Numbered from the stretch's first letter, positions 36,959 through 46,337 are shown. The stretch: DNA of 64,000 nucleotides from Coxiellaceae bacterium (GCA_029212925.1 JARGOB010000002.1:273457-337456), one strand, 5' to 3'. Notes: a model not told the origin generated them from the sequence alone. Numbers and translations are program-made.

Positions 36959-37441
36959 ATGTTAAAATTACTTGCCGCCTTATTTTCCACCTGCCTTCTA
37001 TACCATGTCGCATTCGGCTCACCAAAACACAGCATTTCTGACTTACTAACCCCACTTCCAGGACCAGTACATACATCTGCAGGAACAATGAATTTCACAA
37101 GTGCAGGTGGTGGCTCCATCACACAAATCACCGCTACCATCTATAAAGATTTTGACTGCCTAACACAAATAAGCTCGGGATCCCCTCAGGTGTTTAATGG
37201 TACGTTTACCCCCGCGGCTCAATCCTATACGATCAATGGCGAAGCCATACACGGCAATTTGCCAATAGACTCAAATGCCTTCAATGATTCCTCACTATGC
37301 ATGGTTTTATCGGCTACCGGCACAGCTGCGATCACTGGGGATGGTGCTGGCAATTGGTATAGCATGACATGCGGTTCATTTGCGAGCACCAATTGCTTTG
37401 CATCTGGCGGCAGAACCTCTCAAGACTGGACAATAGGATAG
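36959..37441 (+). CDS. Exported protein of unknown function
   Basis: A 160-residue protein starting with a signal peptide (LKLLAALFSTCLLYHVAFG). The mature part is rich in Gly, Ser and Thr and has several cysteines (DFDC, SSLC, MTCGSF, TNCF) that could form disulfides in the periplasm or outside the cell. I do not recognise the family. It is followed after 9 bp by a 49-residue open frame with a precursor-like sequence. Confidence 0.6.
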   Translation: MLKLLAALFSTCLLYHVAFGSPKHSISDLLTPLPGPVHTSAGTMNFTSAGGGSITQITATIYKDFDCLTQISSGSPQVFNGTFTPAAQSYTINGEAIHGNLPIDSNAFNDSSLCMVLSATGTAAITGDGAGNWYSMTCGSFASTNCFASGGRTSQDWTIG

Positions 37442-37450
37442 GTAATAAAT

Positions 37451-37600
37451 GTGAACAATTACATGAAACATAAAAACTCTAATAATGCGCCATTAACTTG
37501 GCACCCACCAATAATCAACTTTATTTCACCCTCTTCAACCGAAAGCGCATTAACAGGAAATGAGGCTGAATCAAAATGTGGTGGATTCATCGAAACATAA
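37451..37600 (+). CDS. Small open frame, possible peptide precursor
   Basis: A 49-residue frame from GTG at 37451 (or 45 residues from ATG at 37463), beginning 9 bp after the exported-protein gene, with a weak AGG upstream. The sequence contains LTWHPPIINFISPSSTESAL and ends in CGGFIET. The W-x-P-x-I spacing followed by Ser/Thr and Gly resembles leader regions of some ribosomally made, modified peptides of proteobacteria. No maturation enzyme is adjacent, so this is only a candidate. Short frames also arise by chance. Confidence 0.35.
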   Translation: MNNYMKHKNSNNAPLTWHPPIINFISPSSTESALTGNEAESKCGGFIET

Positions 37601-37744
37601 AAGCTTAACTACAAGATGCTTCGCTCAACATTTATGAAACATAACATGATATGTACATATAGTTCGTATTATTCACAGTGAATCAGTCATATATCAGCAC
37701 ACAAGCATAGTAAGTTGCACTAAATATAGTTATCATTTGTCACC

Positions 37745-38521
37745 ATGAAAGTAGAAGAAAACATAGAAAATAGCCAGCAAGCTGAAACCACGCATTTTGG
37801 CTATACCGACGTGCCTGTCGCTGAAAAAGCCGGCAAGGTGGCAGAGGTGTTCCATTCGGTCGCTGGCAAGTATGACTTAATGAATGACTTGATGTCATTT
37901 GGTCTGCATCGCATTTGGAAACGCTTTGCGGTTGGCTTGCTCGATATTCGCCCAGGGCAAAAGATATTGGATCTGGCCAGTGGCACCGGTGATATCGCCG
38001 CATTGATGAGCCCCATGGTCGGCAAACAAGGGCAAGTGGTATTATCCGACATTAACGAATCGATGCTATCGCTCGGTCGAGATCGCATGCTTGATAAAGG
38101 CCTGTCGAATAACATGTCATTTGCCTTGGCCAATGCGGAATCATTACCTTTCGCCGATAATTATTTTGATCGCATTACAATAGGCTTTGGTTTGCGTAAC
38201 GTTACCGACAAAGATGCCGCGCTACGCTCGATGTTTCGCGTATTAAAACCCGGCGGGCGTTGCTTGATTTTAGAATTCAGCAAGCCACCGGCTGAAATAC
38301 TGAATAAAGTCTATGACAAATATTCATTTAAGCTACTACCAAAAATTGGTAAGCGCGTCACTGGCGATGAAGAGTCTTACCGTTATTTGGCCGAATCGAT
38401 TCGCATGCATCCTGATCAAAATACCTTAGCGGATATGATGCGCGAAGCGGGCTTTGAAGATGTCGATTACCATAATCTCACCGGCGGCATAGTCGCCTGT
38501 CATCGAGGATTTAAATATTGA
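37745..38521 (+). CDS. ubiE: Ubiquinone/menaquinone biosynthesis C-methyltransferase UbiE
   Basis: A 258-residue SAM-dependent methyltransferase that methylates the quinone ring precursor. Marks: [20 protein letters not shown] near the N-terminus, SAM motif [33 protein letters not shown], and [15 protein letters not shown]. The first 25 residues are variable and two nearby starts are possible. The stop overlaps the TTG start of ubiJ; ubiE-ubiJ-ubiB is the standard order. Confidence 0.96.
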   Translation: MKVEENIENSQQAETTHFGYTDVPVAEKAGKVAEVFHSVAGKYDLMNDLMSFGLHRIWKRFAVGLLDIRPGQKILDLASGTGDIAALMSPMVGKQGQVVLSDINESMLSLGRDRMLDKGLSNNMSFALANAESLPFADNYFDRITIGFGLRNVTDKDAALRSMFRVLKPGGRCLILEFSKPPAEILNKVYDKYSFKLLPKIGKRVTGDEESYRYLAESIRMHPDQNTLADMMREAGFEDVDYHNLTGGIVACHRGFKY

Positions 38522-39129
38522 TTGATAAAATCGCCTGCTTTGGTTTAGAAAAAGCGATTAACACCGCACTGGCTATGGACCCCGACACCAAGCCTGCACT
38601 GCAAGCACTGTCAGGTAAAGCAATTGCGTTGCATATCACCGATTGGAATATCGATATGTATTGCCGCTACCATGATGACGGTATACAAATGACCAGCACG
38701 GCTCCCGCAATGGTTGATACCCATATCAATGGCAAACTGTTTGGTTTAATGAAAGTTGGTCTCGCTAAAGGCGATTCGACGGCGTTGTTTGAACAAAAAA
38801 TCGAAATCGAGGGTGACACTACCACTGGCGAGAAGGCACGTGCATTATTTCAAAATCTCGATATTGATTGGGAAGAACATTTGTCCCGCGTCACCGGTGA
38901 TAGCATTGCACACCATCTCGGCAAAGGTGCTAAACGCTTTGGTGATTGGTTAAAGCAAACACGCACCGCCACCTGCCAAAGCACTACCGAATATTTACAA
39001 CACGAATCTCAAGCATTGCCCTGCCGTGAAGAAGTCGAAGACTTTTATCGTGACGTACAATCCTGTCGCGATGATGTAGAACGTATCGCCGCACGCATTG
39101 ATTTATTAAGCCAGGGTGATAACGCATGA
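38518..39129 (+). CDS. ubiJ: Ubiquinone biosynthesis accessory factor UbiJ (TTG start)
   Basis: A 203-residue protein with an SCP2-like lipid-binding domain in about 20-110 ([40 protein letters not shown]) and a helical C-terminus. UbiJ helps assemble the soluble Ubi complex and binds ubiquinone intermediates. The start is TTG at 38518, overlapping the ubiE stop by 4 bp (TTGA); no ATG lies near. It overlaps ubiB by 4 bp. Confidence 0.88.
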   Translation: MIDKIACFGLEKAINTALAMDPDTKPALQALSGKAIALHITDWNIDMYCRYHDDGIQMTSTAPAMVDTHINGKLFGLMKVGLAKGDSTALFEQKIEIEGDTTTGEKARALFQNLDIDWEEHLSRVTGDSIAHHLGKGAKRFGDWLKQTRTATCQSTTEYLQHESQALPCREEVEDFYRDVQSCRDDVERIAARIDLLSQGDNA

Positions 39130-40586
39130 AACCAATAACGCTTATGCGCTTATATAAAATCAATTGGGTCATGATGCGCTACTCAGTCGTCACTCGTGTA
39201 TTAGCGCCGCGCTCATTATTTTTTCGCCTATTAGGCAAATTTAACCCCTGGAGCTGGGGCACCGATAAAATGAAACGCGGTGAAGCGATTCGTAAAAGCT
39301 TTGAAAGCCTTGGGCCTATTTTTGTAAAATTCGGTCAACTGCTGTCAACACGGCGTGACCTATTACCCAAAGACATCGTCGATGAACTGGCTAAACTGCA
39401 AGACCAAGTGCCGCCGTTTAAAAGTGAGCTGGCTATTTCAATTATTGAAAAAGCACTAAAGCAATCCACCGATAAAGCCTTTAAGTCATTTGATACCAAC
39501 CCACTAGCTTCAGCTTCTGTGGCCCAAGTGCATTCAGCATTGCTAGCAGATAACAGCGAAGTAGTCGTAAAAATTATTCGACCCGGCATTAAGCACATCA
39601 TCGCTAGTGATATTAAAGTACTGTATACCGCCGCGCGCTTGGCCGAAAGATTCTGGCGCCACGGCAAACGCATTAAACCCACTGCTTTAGTCAAAGAATT
39701 CGAACAAACCATCTTTGATGAACTTGACCTAATGCGTGAAGCAGCCAATGCCTCGTTATTACGGCGTAATTTTGCAGATTCAAAAAAATTGTATGTACCC
39801 AAAGTCTATTGGGATTATTGCAGAACCAATGTGATGGTGATAGAACGCATCTACGGTGAACCCGTCTCAAATATTTCAAAGTTTGTACGAGAAGGGGTGG
39901 ATTTAAAAAAACTGGCTGAATACGGCGTAGAAATCTTCTTTACCCAAGTGTTTCGTGACAGCTTCTTTCATGCCGATATGCATCCGGGTAATATTTTCGT
40001 AGATATCAAAGACCCTAAAAATCCCAAATATTGTGGTATCGATTTTGGCATCATGGGAACGCTCGCGCCTGAAGATCAGCATTACCTGGCCGAAAATGTC
40101 ATGGCTTTCTTCGAACGTGACTACCGCCGCGTCGCGGTATTGCATGTTGAATCTGGCTGGGTACCTGCTGGTACGCGTATTGATCAATTTGAATCTGCTA
40201 TTCGGACCGTATGTGAACCTATCTTCCAAAAACCACTGAATGAAATTTCTTTCGGCCAGTTATTATTGCGACTGTTTCAAACTGCCGAACGCTTTAATAT
40301 GAAAATACAACCGCAGTTATTGTTGCTACAGAAAACCCTATTAAACGTCGAAGGCCTCGGACGTGACCTCTACCCTGAGCTGGACTTATGGGCAACCGCA
40401 CAACCCATCCTAAAAAAATGGATGCGCGAGCGCTACAGCGTTAAGCGCACAATTAAAAGAATCGTCAAAGACCTGCCGAAAAACTTAGATCAAATGATCG
40501 AAGCACCCGAAATGCTGTTCGATATTATTCGCGATGTACATCAACGCTATGTGCGAGAAAAGAACCACTCGTCAACAACAAAATAG
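39126..40586 (+). CDS. ubiB: UbiB family atypical kinase/ATPase
   Basis: A 486-residue member of the UbiB/COQ8 atypical kinase family needed for ubiquinone synthesis. Seen: the KxGQ motif in FVKFGQLLSTRRDLLP, the Ala-rich loop SASVAQVHSAL, the Lys in VVVKIIRPG, the catalytic loop FHADMHPGN and the metal-binding GIDFG. It is somewhat shorter than Escherichia coli UbiB, and the usual strongly hydrophobic C-terminal membrane anchor is not evident. Its last 62 bp overlap the 3' end of the convergent AAA_14 gene. Confidence 0.93.
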   Translation: MKPITLMRLYKINWVMMRYSVVTRVLAPRSLFFRLLGKFNPWSWGTDKMKRGEAIRKSFESLGPIFVKFGQLLSTRRDLLPKDIVDELAKLQDQVPPFKSELAISIIEKALKQSTDKAFKSFDTNPLASASVAQVHSALLADNSEVVVKIIRPGIKHIIASDIKVLYTAARLAERFWRHGKRIKPTALVKEFEQTIFDELDLMREAANASLLRRNFADSKKLYVPKVYWDYCRTNVMVIERIYGEPVSNISKFVREGVDLKKLAEYGVEIFFTQVFRDSFFHADMHPGNIFVDIKDPKNPKYCGIDFGIMGTLAPEDQHYLAENVMAFFERDYRRVAVLHVESGWVPAGTRIDQFESAIRTVCEPIFQKPLNEISFGQLLLRLFQTAERFNMKIQPQLLLLQKTLLNVEGLGRDLYPELDLWATAQPILKKWMRERYSVKRTIKRIVKDLPKNLDQMIEAPEMLFDIIRDVHQRYVREKNHSSTTK

Positions 40587-41868
40587 CATACAGCGGCACG
40601 TTTAAAAACTCTGGCTGCACATCAAAATTCATTGGGCTCGTACGCAGCGCCAATAACGGCTGATATTTTTGGCGATAGACCTGCAAGCTTTTCTTTTGCT
40701 TCGACATGCCTGACTTCACTTCTAGTGGCAAAATATCAGAAGCCTTCTCAATCAAAAAGTCGATTTCAGCAGCACCATCGCTACTCCAATAATATAATTT
40801 ACTACCCTCAGTAACCAATGACTGTAATACATAGTTCTCAGTAATTGCCCCTTTAAATTCCTGCAAGATTTGGTCATTTGCATTAACGCTACTGACTGGC
40901 ACATCTGTCATTGCAGATAACAAGCCGACATCCAATAAATACACTTTAAATGTGCCTTTATCCACATAAGCTTTTAATGGATAAGTAGGTTTGCTTACAC
41001 GCTCAACACAATACAACAGCCCCGCTTGCTTTAACCACTGAATAGCAGATTCGTATTCACGCGCACGTGCACTTTTCTTAATTGCTGAAAACATAAATTT
41101 TTTATTTTCTTTCGCTAACTGATTTGGCACACTCTCCCACACTTCATGTATATGCATAACATCACCCTTTGGCGCATGTTTCGCAAAATCAATTTGATAG
41201 GCCGCTAAAATATCTTTTTGTACCTGCCTCACTTCAGTTAAGTCACCACTATTTATATACGTATTGACTGCTTCAGGCATGCCACCCACCAACATATAAT
41301 AACGTAACTCCCGCAACAGCTCTTGATGCATCGCTTCAGGAACCTGCTCTGTTGGTTTTGCTTTTTCTAGATACTGACGCCACGATGAATGTCCTGCTGC
41401 ATCTAAATATTCAAAAAATGATAACGGATACATCGATAAGAAATTGACCTTACCCACCGGAAAGCCGGTATTATTAATTCTCACACCCAATAACGATCCG
41501 GCAGCAATGATTGCCTGCTCAGGCATTTGCTCATAAAAATATTTCAAACTATTGAGCGCTTCTGGTGATGCCTGCACTTCATCAAATATCAATATCGTAT
41601 TGGTCGGGTCAATTACCCGCCCAAAATGGGCATTAAGGTTTTCAATAATACGCTTGGGTGTAAGTTGCTCAAAAAAGCTCGATAGCAGCTTGTTTTCCTC
41701 AAAATCGAGGAATAAGACATGCTCAAACTCGGCTTTACCAAAGGCCTTTATAATATGGGTTTTGCCAATCTGACGCGCACCATTTAGCACTAATGGCTTT
41801 CTACCATTTTTATTCTTCCATTTCAATAAGTTAGAATAAATATCGCGTTGCACAGCACCAAACTCCAT
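40525..41868 (-). CDS. AAA_14 / DUF4143 ATPase, paralogue 2
   Basis: A 447-residue P-loop ATPase of the same family as the product of 24867-26201. Walker A is LNGARQIGKTHIIKAF (about 27-42), Walker B is ILIFDEVQASPEALN, and the C-terminal part has AAEIDFLIEKASDILPLEVK, the D-EVK nuclease-like pattern. The last 21 codons overlap the end of ubiB in convergent orientation, so the C-terminus (SGSFLAHSVDVHRE) probably comes from read-through into ubiB after insertion. Three 32-bp-spaced direct repeats lie directly upstream. Confidence 0.85.
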   Translation of the reverse strand: MEFGAVQRDIYSNLLKWKNKNGRKPLVLNGARQIGKTHIIKAFGKAEFEHVLFLDFEENKLLSSFFEQLTPKRIIENLNAHFGRVIDPTNTILIFDEVQASPEALNSLKYFYEQMPEQAIIAAGSLLGVRINNTGFPVGKVNFLSMYPLSFFEYLDAAGHSSWRQYLEKAKPTEQVPEAMHQELLRELRYYMLVGGMPEAVNTYINSGDLTEVRQVQKDILAAYQIDFAKHAPKGDVMHIHEVWESVPNQLAKENKKFMFSAIKKSARAREYESAIQWLKQAGLLYCVERVSKPTYPLKAYVDKGTFKVYLLDVGLLSAMTDVPVSSVNANDQILQEFKGAITENYVLQSLVTEGSKLYYWSSDGAAEIDFLIEKASDILPLEVKSGMSKQKKSLQVYRQKYQPLLALRTSPMNFDVQPEFLNVPLYAILLLTSGSFLAHSVDVHRE

Positions 41869-41870
41869 AT

Positions 41871-41955
41871 AAAAACGTGATTATTTACACATTTTACCAT
41901 GGAAAAACGTGGGAATATACACAAAAGTCGTTGGAAAATCGTGAGGGTTTACACA
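41871..41955 (-). promoter_or_regulatory. Three direct repeats at exact 32-bp spacing upstream of AAA_14 paralogue 2
   Basis: Copies start at 41871 (AAAAACGTGATTATTTACAC), 41903 (AAAAACGTGGGAATATACAC) and 41935 (AAAATCGTGAGGGTTTACAC), each followed by A. The period is 32 bp and the 11-bp spacers end in GG before copies 2 and 3. The first copy lies 2 bp from the ATPase start codon. The layout suits cooperative binding on one face of the helix. Confidence 0.7.
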
Positions 41956-41960
41956 CTTCC

Positions 41961-43139
41961 TTAGGATAAACGGGGCGAAGACTCTGCTGCATCAGCCGCA
42001 GTTACAGGCAAAGCTGAAGTAGCAGTGTATTTTTCAAATAAAAATGATGAATTAGCCACAACTGCCACCACAGCTCCCAACAAACCCACCGTACCAGCTG
42101 CACCCAAAGCACCTAACTCGATCTTACCTTGATCAAATTGCTTTTTATTTGCCGCCATCGCATACACCAACATATAAGCACCGGCCGTCATCACAAATGA
42201 AACAAATAGCGATGCAGTGCCATTGATTAATCGATTATGCTTTTCTACAAAACGTTGCTGCATATCCATTAATCTTTTACTGCAACCGGGGTTTTCATCT
42301 GCCATTAACGTGTAATCACCAGATGCACTCTGATGCACAACAGAAGCAACCTTATTGAGTTCATGCCGATATTTAACGTTGTAACTCACTTCCATCGCCA
42401 TAATAAATGCCACATTAATGCATGTAATCAATGCCGCCCAACCCATTGGAATAGAAAAAGTATCAATGTTTTTTGCCAACGCAAAACGCGTAATAAATTT
42501 TACAATATGGTAACCCTCAATAACATATAACGTATTACTCGGCGTGTTGGCCACCATCGCATGTGCACTGCGTGACATCATGCCATCAATACGCTGCAAT
42601 AAGCGCTTAATGGCAGGGTGCATCGGTGCAGGTGTTTGTTGACTACTCGCCTCATTAAAACCAATCGTATAATAAACATAAAGCGCTGAAGGCAAGGTCA
42701 ATGCATTTATTAATATAATAGAAGCAATGCGCGTAACCAGCTCTTCATTAGCAGACAAATGATGAAAACAAGCAATGCCTTGCTCAACTAACCACGACAA
42801 GGACAAACCCGCTGATAAACTAGAGGTCAGCACTTTGGTCGTTGCGCCTACGGCAGCGGCACGTGTTGCATAGGCTTCAGGCAACACGTGACTTTCTTTA
42901 CCATTCATATAGCGCGATGATTTTTTAATATAAGTATTAGCAAATGTCGACAACAAAAAAAAGTTACAAATGCCCAACACAGCAAGTGTGGCAACACCAC
43001 GTGTGGAATTGATCAAATCCTTATAATCATCAGATACTAGATGAATTTTCGCGCCAGACTCCAACTGGCCATTGAAATATATCACTGTTTTATAAACAGC
43101 AAATAAGCCACCACATAGCTGATAAAAACGTGTACGCAT
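41961..43139 (-). CDS. Orphan multi-pass membrane protein
   Basis: A 392-residue protein I do not recognise. About eight hydrophobic segments can be read, for example ATLAVLGICNFFLLSTFA (about 50-68), IILINALTLPSALYVYYTIG (about 145-165), MGWAALITCINVAFIMAM (about 232-250) and LGALGAAGTVGLLGAVVAVV (about 345-365). Hydrophilic loops carry no known catalytic motif. No signal peptide is needed. The neighbours (AAA_14 ATPase, ankyrin-like protein) are also accessory. An effector-like or lineage-specific membrane protein is possible. Confidence 0.65.
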   Translation of the reverse strand: MRTRFYQLCGGLFAVYKTVIYFNGQLESGAKIHLVSDDYKDLINSTRGVATLAVLGICNFFLLSTFANTYIKKSSRYMNGKESHVLPEAYATRAAAVGATTKVLTSSLSAGLSLSWLVEQGIACFHHLSANEELVTRIASIILINALTLPSALYVYYTIGFNEASSQQTPAPMHPAIKRLLQRIDGMMSRSAHAMVANTPSNTLYVIEGYHIVKFITRFALAKNIDTFSIPMGWAALITCINVAFIMAMEVSYNVKYRHELNKVASVVHQSASGDYTLMADENPGCSKRLMDMQQRFVEKHNRLINGTASLFVSFVMTAGAYMLVYAMAANKKQFDQGKIELGALGAAGTVGLLGAVVAVVANSSFLFEKYTATSALPVTAADAAESSPRLS

Positions 43140-43313
43140 AACCTATACCCCATTCACTCCCTGCGGGGCATCATAGCATGAAATATTGGTCTATTAACCC
43201 CATGATTAGCTGGAATATTTATACACTAGTAGAATGTTATTTATCTCAACGATTACATCAGTAAGCCTTAAGCTAGCATCCGTATAATGGTAGCTGTAGT
43301 AATTTCCTGCTAC

Positions 43314-43367
43314 GTCAGCTGCCTAATAACTTTTAGTTAAACATTCTTCCGATGTTCGGCAGCTGAC
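43314..43367. other. Inverted repeat downstream of the ankyrin-like gene
   Basis: Perfect 10-bp arms GTCAGCTGCC (43314-43323) and GGCAGCTGAC (43358-43367) around 34 bases. It lies 40 bp past the stop of the ankyrin-like gene on the minus strand, without a clear T-run. It may be a weak terminator or a regulator site for the membrane protein gene. Confidence 0.4.
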
Positions 43368-43406
43368 ACTTTCTTTTACACCATCACCACCACTACTTTC
43401 AAGTAC

Positions 43407-44630
43407 TCAAAATAAACGCTGGTCAAGCGCATAAAGAAACTTTTCCGGCTCAGCAACAACATCATTGCTAGGCAATTTAAACATTCGTTGATCTAGTGCA
43501 TAAAGGTATGCTTCCTTATTTTTTAAATCACACTCCTCTTTAAGAAAATCCTGCACCTTATCATCTAAAGCAAACAACTCCTCCAACCTATCAAGCGTTT
43601 CTAAATACTCTCCAACACAATAAGAGCCATAAAAAGAATCATCCAAATTTCGCTCCGAGTCCTCATCATAGCGAACAGGCTCCCTCGCAAACTCTAATAT
43701 TTCAATGCGCTGCGCAACTGTAGACCATTCGTAAAAATGCTTTAGCATATTAAAATGCCCACTCAAGACAAAACTTTTGATATCAGTCACATCAATACAC
43801 GCCTTAATTGCTTTATCAAATAGTTCTTTAGGAACCAAATCAAAAATCGCCATCATGACCCGTGAGTGACCATTGGTCAAAGCTCTACGTATAGCATCAA
43901 AAAACCCCTCTTCAAGCATTGCCGTTAATGTTTCTGCATTCGCCCATTTTATTAAGTGCCTAACCATATCCACATGGCCACTTGACGCTGCAAAATAAAA
44001 TGCGCTGAAATTATTACTGGCAATCATTCTCTGCAAATCTGTATTAGGCAACCACTCAACCAATTGTAACAGCACATCAAGCCGCCCCATCCGAGCAGCT
44101 TGTGTAGAAGCCGAAAAATCATTTGCTGTAATTAAAACTGCCCGTGTAGCAGGCGTACGCTGCCAACTTCTTAACTCCTGCATTATATCTAGATAACCAT
44201 GTTTTGCTGCCTTAGCAAACCACTTATACTTATACTCCTCACGTATCCCGTCATACTCTCTAGGTGACCAAGCAACCATTTGTTGAATGGCATCTAATCG
44301 CCCATAGCGAACGGCTAAACGAAACACTTGATATTGATCAGATGCTAATTCAAGGTCAAATGATTCATAAAGCCATTTCGCATGCTTAATTTTGTTGAAC
44401 AAAATACAAATTGATAACGGGTATATTACGGGAGGCATGAACAGATTACACTGCTCAGCCCTTGCCGACCTTTTCCGTGCTGCTGTTTCATTCCAAAACA
44501 TAACCCCTTTTGTAGCACTGGGCCTTATCTGATCTACTGTAAATGCATAGGGATCATCCGTATTCAAAAACTCGAAGAACATCTCATCAACTGTCAGTGA
44601 GATCTCAACTATTTGTATTGTTCTCATCAA
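43407..44630 (-). CDS. Ankyrin-repeat-like protein
   Basis: A 407-residue soluble protein. The middle (about 95-290) is made of roughly five to six divergent ankyrin-like units, for example FRLAVRYGRLDAIQQMVAW, FAKAAKHGYLDIMQELRSW, STQAARMGRLDVLLQLVEWL and FYFAASSGHVDMVRHLIKWA. The last 30 residues hold a repeated peptide, YLYALDQRMF and FLYALDQRLF, 19 residues apart. Ankyrin proteins of Legionella and Coxiella are often delivered into host cells; no such proof exists here. It starts 9 bp after the carbamoyltransferase stop, so the two are probably one operon. Confidence 0.75.
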   Translation of the reverse strand: MMRTIQIVEISLTVDEMFFEFLNTDDPYAFTVDQIRPSATKGVMFWNETAARKRSARAEQCNLFMPPVIYPLSICILFNKIKHAKWLYESFDLELASDQYQVFRLAVRYGRLDAIQQMVAWSPREYDGIREEYKYKWFAKAAKHGYLDIMQELRSWQRTPATRAVLITANDFSASTQAARMGRLDVLLQLVEWLPNTDLQRMIASNNFSAFYFAASSGHVDMVRHLIKWANAETLTAMLEEGFFDAIRRALTNGHSRVMMAIFDLVPKELFDKAIKACIDVTDIKSFVLSGHFNMLKHFYEWSTVAQRIEILEFAREPVRYDEDSERNLDDSFYGSYCVGEYLETLDRLEELFALDDKVQDFLKEECDLKNKEAYLYALDQRMFKLPSNDVVAEPEKFLYALDQRLF

Positions 44631-44639
44631 TTTTTCCCA

Positions 44640-46337
44640 TCACTTCTTTGTAAGTAAATTCTTATTAATAAACAAGACATCTATTTCTGTATTCAGAAAA
44701 CAGCGTACTGCATCATCAGGCGTTTCCACAATAGGTTCATTAGCGTCATTAAATGACGTATTCAACACAACAGCTACCCCTGTAATTTTCTCAAAGGATT
44801 GAATGATACTATAAAAATCTGGATTTAATATTTTGCTCACCATCTGTACCCGTGCAGTGCCATCCACATGCGTCACTGCCGGGATTAATGCCTTAGCACT
44901 ACCCTTAACTGACGCCACCAACAACATGTAATACGTCGCGGAACATACATTAAAATATTCATCAGCCTTTTCTTCTAGTACAGCAGGCGCAAAGGGTCTG
45001 TAAGGCTCACGATGCTTAACACGGCGATTAAGAATATCCTTCATCTGTGCATTTCTAGGATCAGCCAATATTGAACGATTACCCAGCGCACGCGGCCCTA
45101 TTTCACTGCCATGATTAAACCATGCCACTATTTTTCCCTCACTAATATATTTCGCTGCTAATTCGTGAGGCTCCGCGACATTTTTCATGATATTTAATTG
45201 GGCTTTATATTTATCAAAGTTTTCAGCTTTGTATGTCTTTCCTAAGTAAGGCGAAAACGGCTTTTTAGCAGAATATACTCGTGGCTTATTGCTCAACACA
45301 TGCGCGCCATACAACGCGCACCCTATGGCAATGCCATTATCACCAGCCGCTGGCTGCACGAATATTTTTTCAAAAGAGGTATGCTGTAATATTTTACCAT
45401 TAGCCACACTATTCAACGCCACACCACCGGCTAAGCAAAGTGACTCACATTGAGTAATTGCATATAAATAGTTACAAGCATGTAGAATCATTGCTTCAGT
45501 TAACTGCTGACAGCAATATGCCAAATCCGCTCTTAACTGAAAAAGTTGTTGTTGGTTTAGATGCTTATTTTCTTCTAATAAATTTTTCAGGTATTCAAAA
45601 ATGGCTCGGTTATTAATACGGATTTGCCCTTCTGACAGTAACTGAATATAACCACGAATCTCATCTAGTGCAGGATGCGGTTTACCATAGGCTGATAAGC
45701 CCATGGTTTTACCTTCGCAATAATACCCCATACCAATCAACAAACTTATATTTTGATAAAATACGCCAATTGAATTACTAAAAACCATATGTGGAGGCTG
45801 AATGCCTTGCTGTACTTCATCCTTTGTTAGTTTATGCTGACCTTTTACCGCACCAAGAATCTTCAACGACTTACCCGCACCGGCTCCATATACAATACAT
45901 TCAGATTCGCCTTCTGATAATGACCCATAACCATCTATGACGAGTACTGCCGCATTTTCAAACGGTGATGGAAAAAACGCACTAGCTGCATGGGCAACAT
46001 GATGATGAATAAACGTTGAGTGATGTTGAAAGGTCGGATCCTCGTGCAACGAAGAACTTACCGTGTAATTAATTTCATCTTGTGTAATACCAGCTTTCTC
46101 AAGGCAATAATTAATTAATTGTTGCTGAGCACTTTGGCGCGCACCAAGATGATGACTATGCAAAATGGATTGGATATGGGCGCCTTGCTGCTTAATGCTG
46201 TAGAGCTTTGGATCGGGGCACATGCCGTGTTTTTGACGGGTTAATCTCTCACCCTCGATTGCCGCAATAACTTCGCCATCTTTTGTTAAACACACAGATG
46301 CGTCATGCGTAACATCACCAATACCTAAAATATACAT
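44640..46337 (-). CDS. Carbamoyltransferase, NodU/CmcH family
   Basis: A 565-residue protein of the O-carbamoyltransferase family. The N-terminal ASKHA-fold part has LGIGDVTHDASVCL and IHHHVAHAASAF (about 108-119) with the metal-binding histidines; later LCLAGGVALNSVANGK (about 300) and GPRALGNRSILADPR (about 410) mark the carbamoyl-adenylate and C-terminal parts. The family transfers carbamoyl groups to hydroxyls of sugars or antibiotics. No glycosyltransferase, polyketide or nodulation genes are nearby, so the acceptor is unknown. It appears to be co-transcribed with the ankyrin-like gene. Confidence 0.9.
   Translation of the reverse strand: MYILGIGDVTHDASVCLTKDGEVIAAIEGERLTRQKHGMCPDPKLYSIKQQGAHIQSILHSHHLGARQSAQQQLINYCLEKAGITQDEINYTVSSSLHEDPTFQHHSTFIHHHVAHAASAFFPSPFENAAVLVIDGYGSLSEGESECIVYGAGAGKSLKILGAVKGQHKLTKDEVQQGIQPPHMVFSNSIGVFYQNISLLIGMGYYCEGKTMGLSAYGKPHPALDEIRGYIQLLSEGQIRINNRAIFEYLKNLLEENKHLNQQQLFQLRADLAYCCQQLTEAMILHACNYLYAITQCESLCLAGGVALNSVANGKILQHTSFEKIFVQPAAGDNGIAIGCALYGAHVLSNKPRVYSAKKPFSPYLGKTYKAENFDKYKAQLNIMKNVAEPHELAAKYISEGKIVAWFNHGSEIGPRALGNRSILADPRNAQMKDILNRRVKHREPYRPFAPAVLEEKADEYFNVCSATYYMLLVASVKGSAKALIPAVTHVDGTARVQMVSKILNPDFYSIIQSFEKITGVAVVLNTSFNDANEPIVETPDDAVRCFLNTEIDVLFINKNLLTKK

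Noticed and set aside
37451..37600. Firm lasso-peptide precursor call
   Set aside because: No lasso cyclase, protease or transporter gene is adjacent, so it was kept only as a low-confidence candidate.
41871..41955. Three regularly spaced repeats could be a mini CRISPR array
   Set aside because: The spacers are only 11 bp and similar to each other, the repeat is not palindromic and no cas gene is present. A regulatory repeat in front of the ATPase gene explains it better.
44640..46337. Member of an antibiotic or Nod-factor gene cluster
   Set aside because: None of the neighbouring genes are biosynthetic; only the family fold supports the call.
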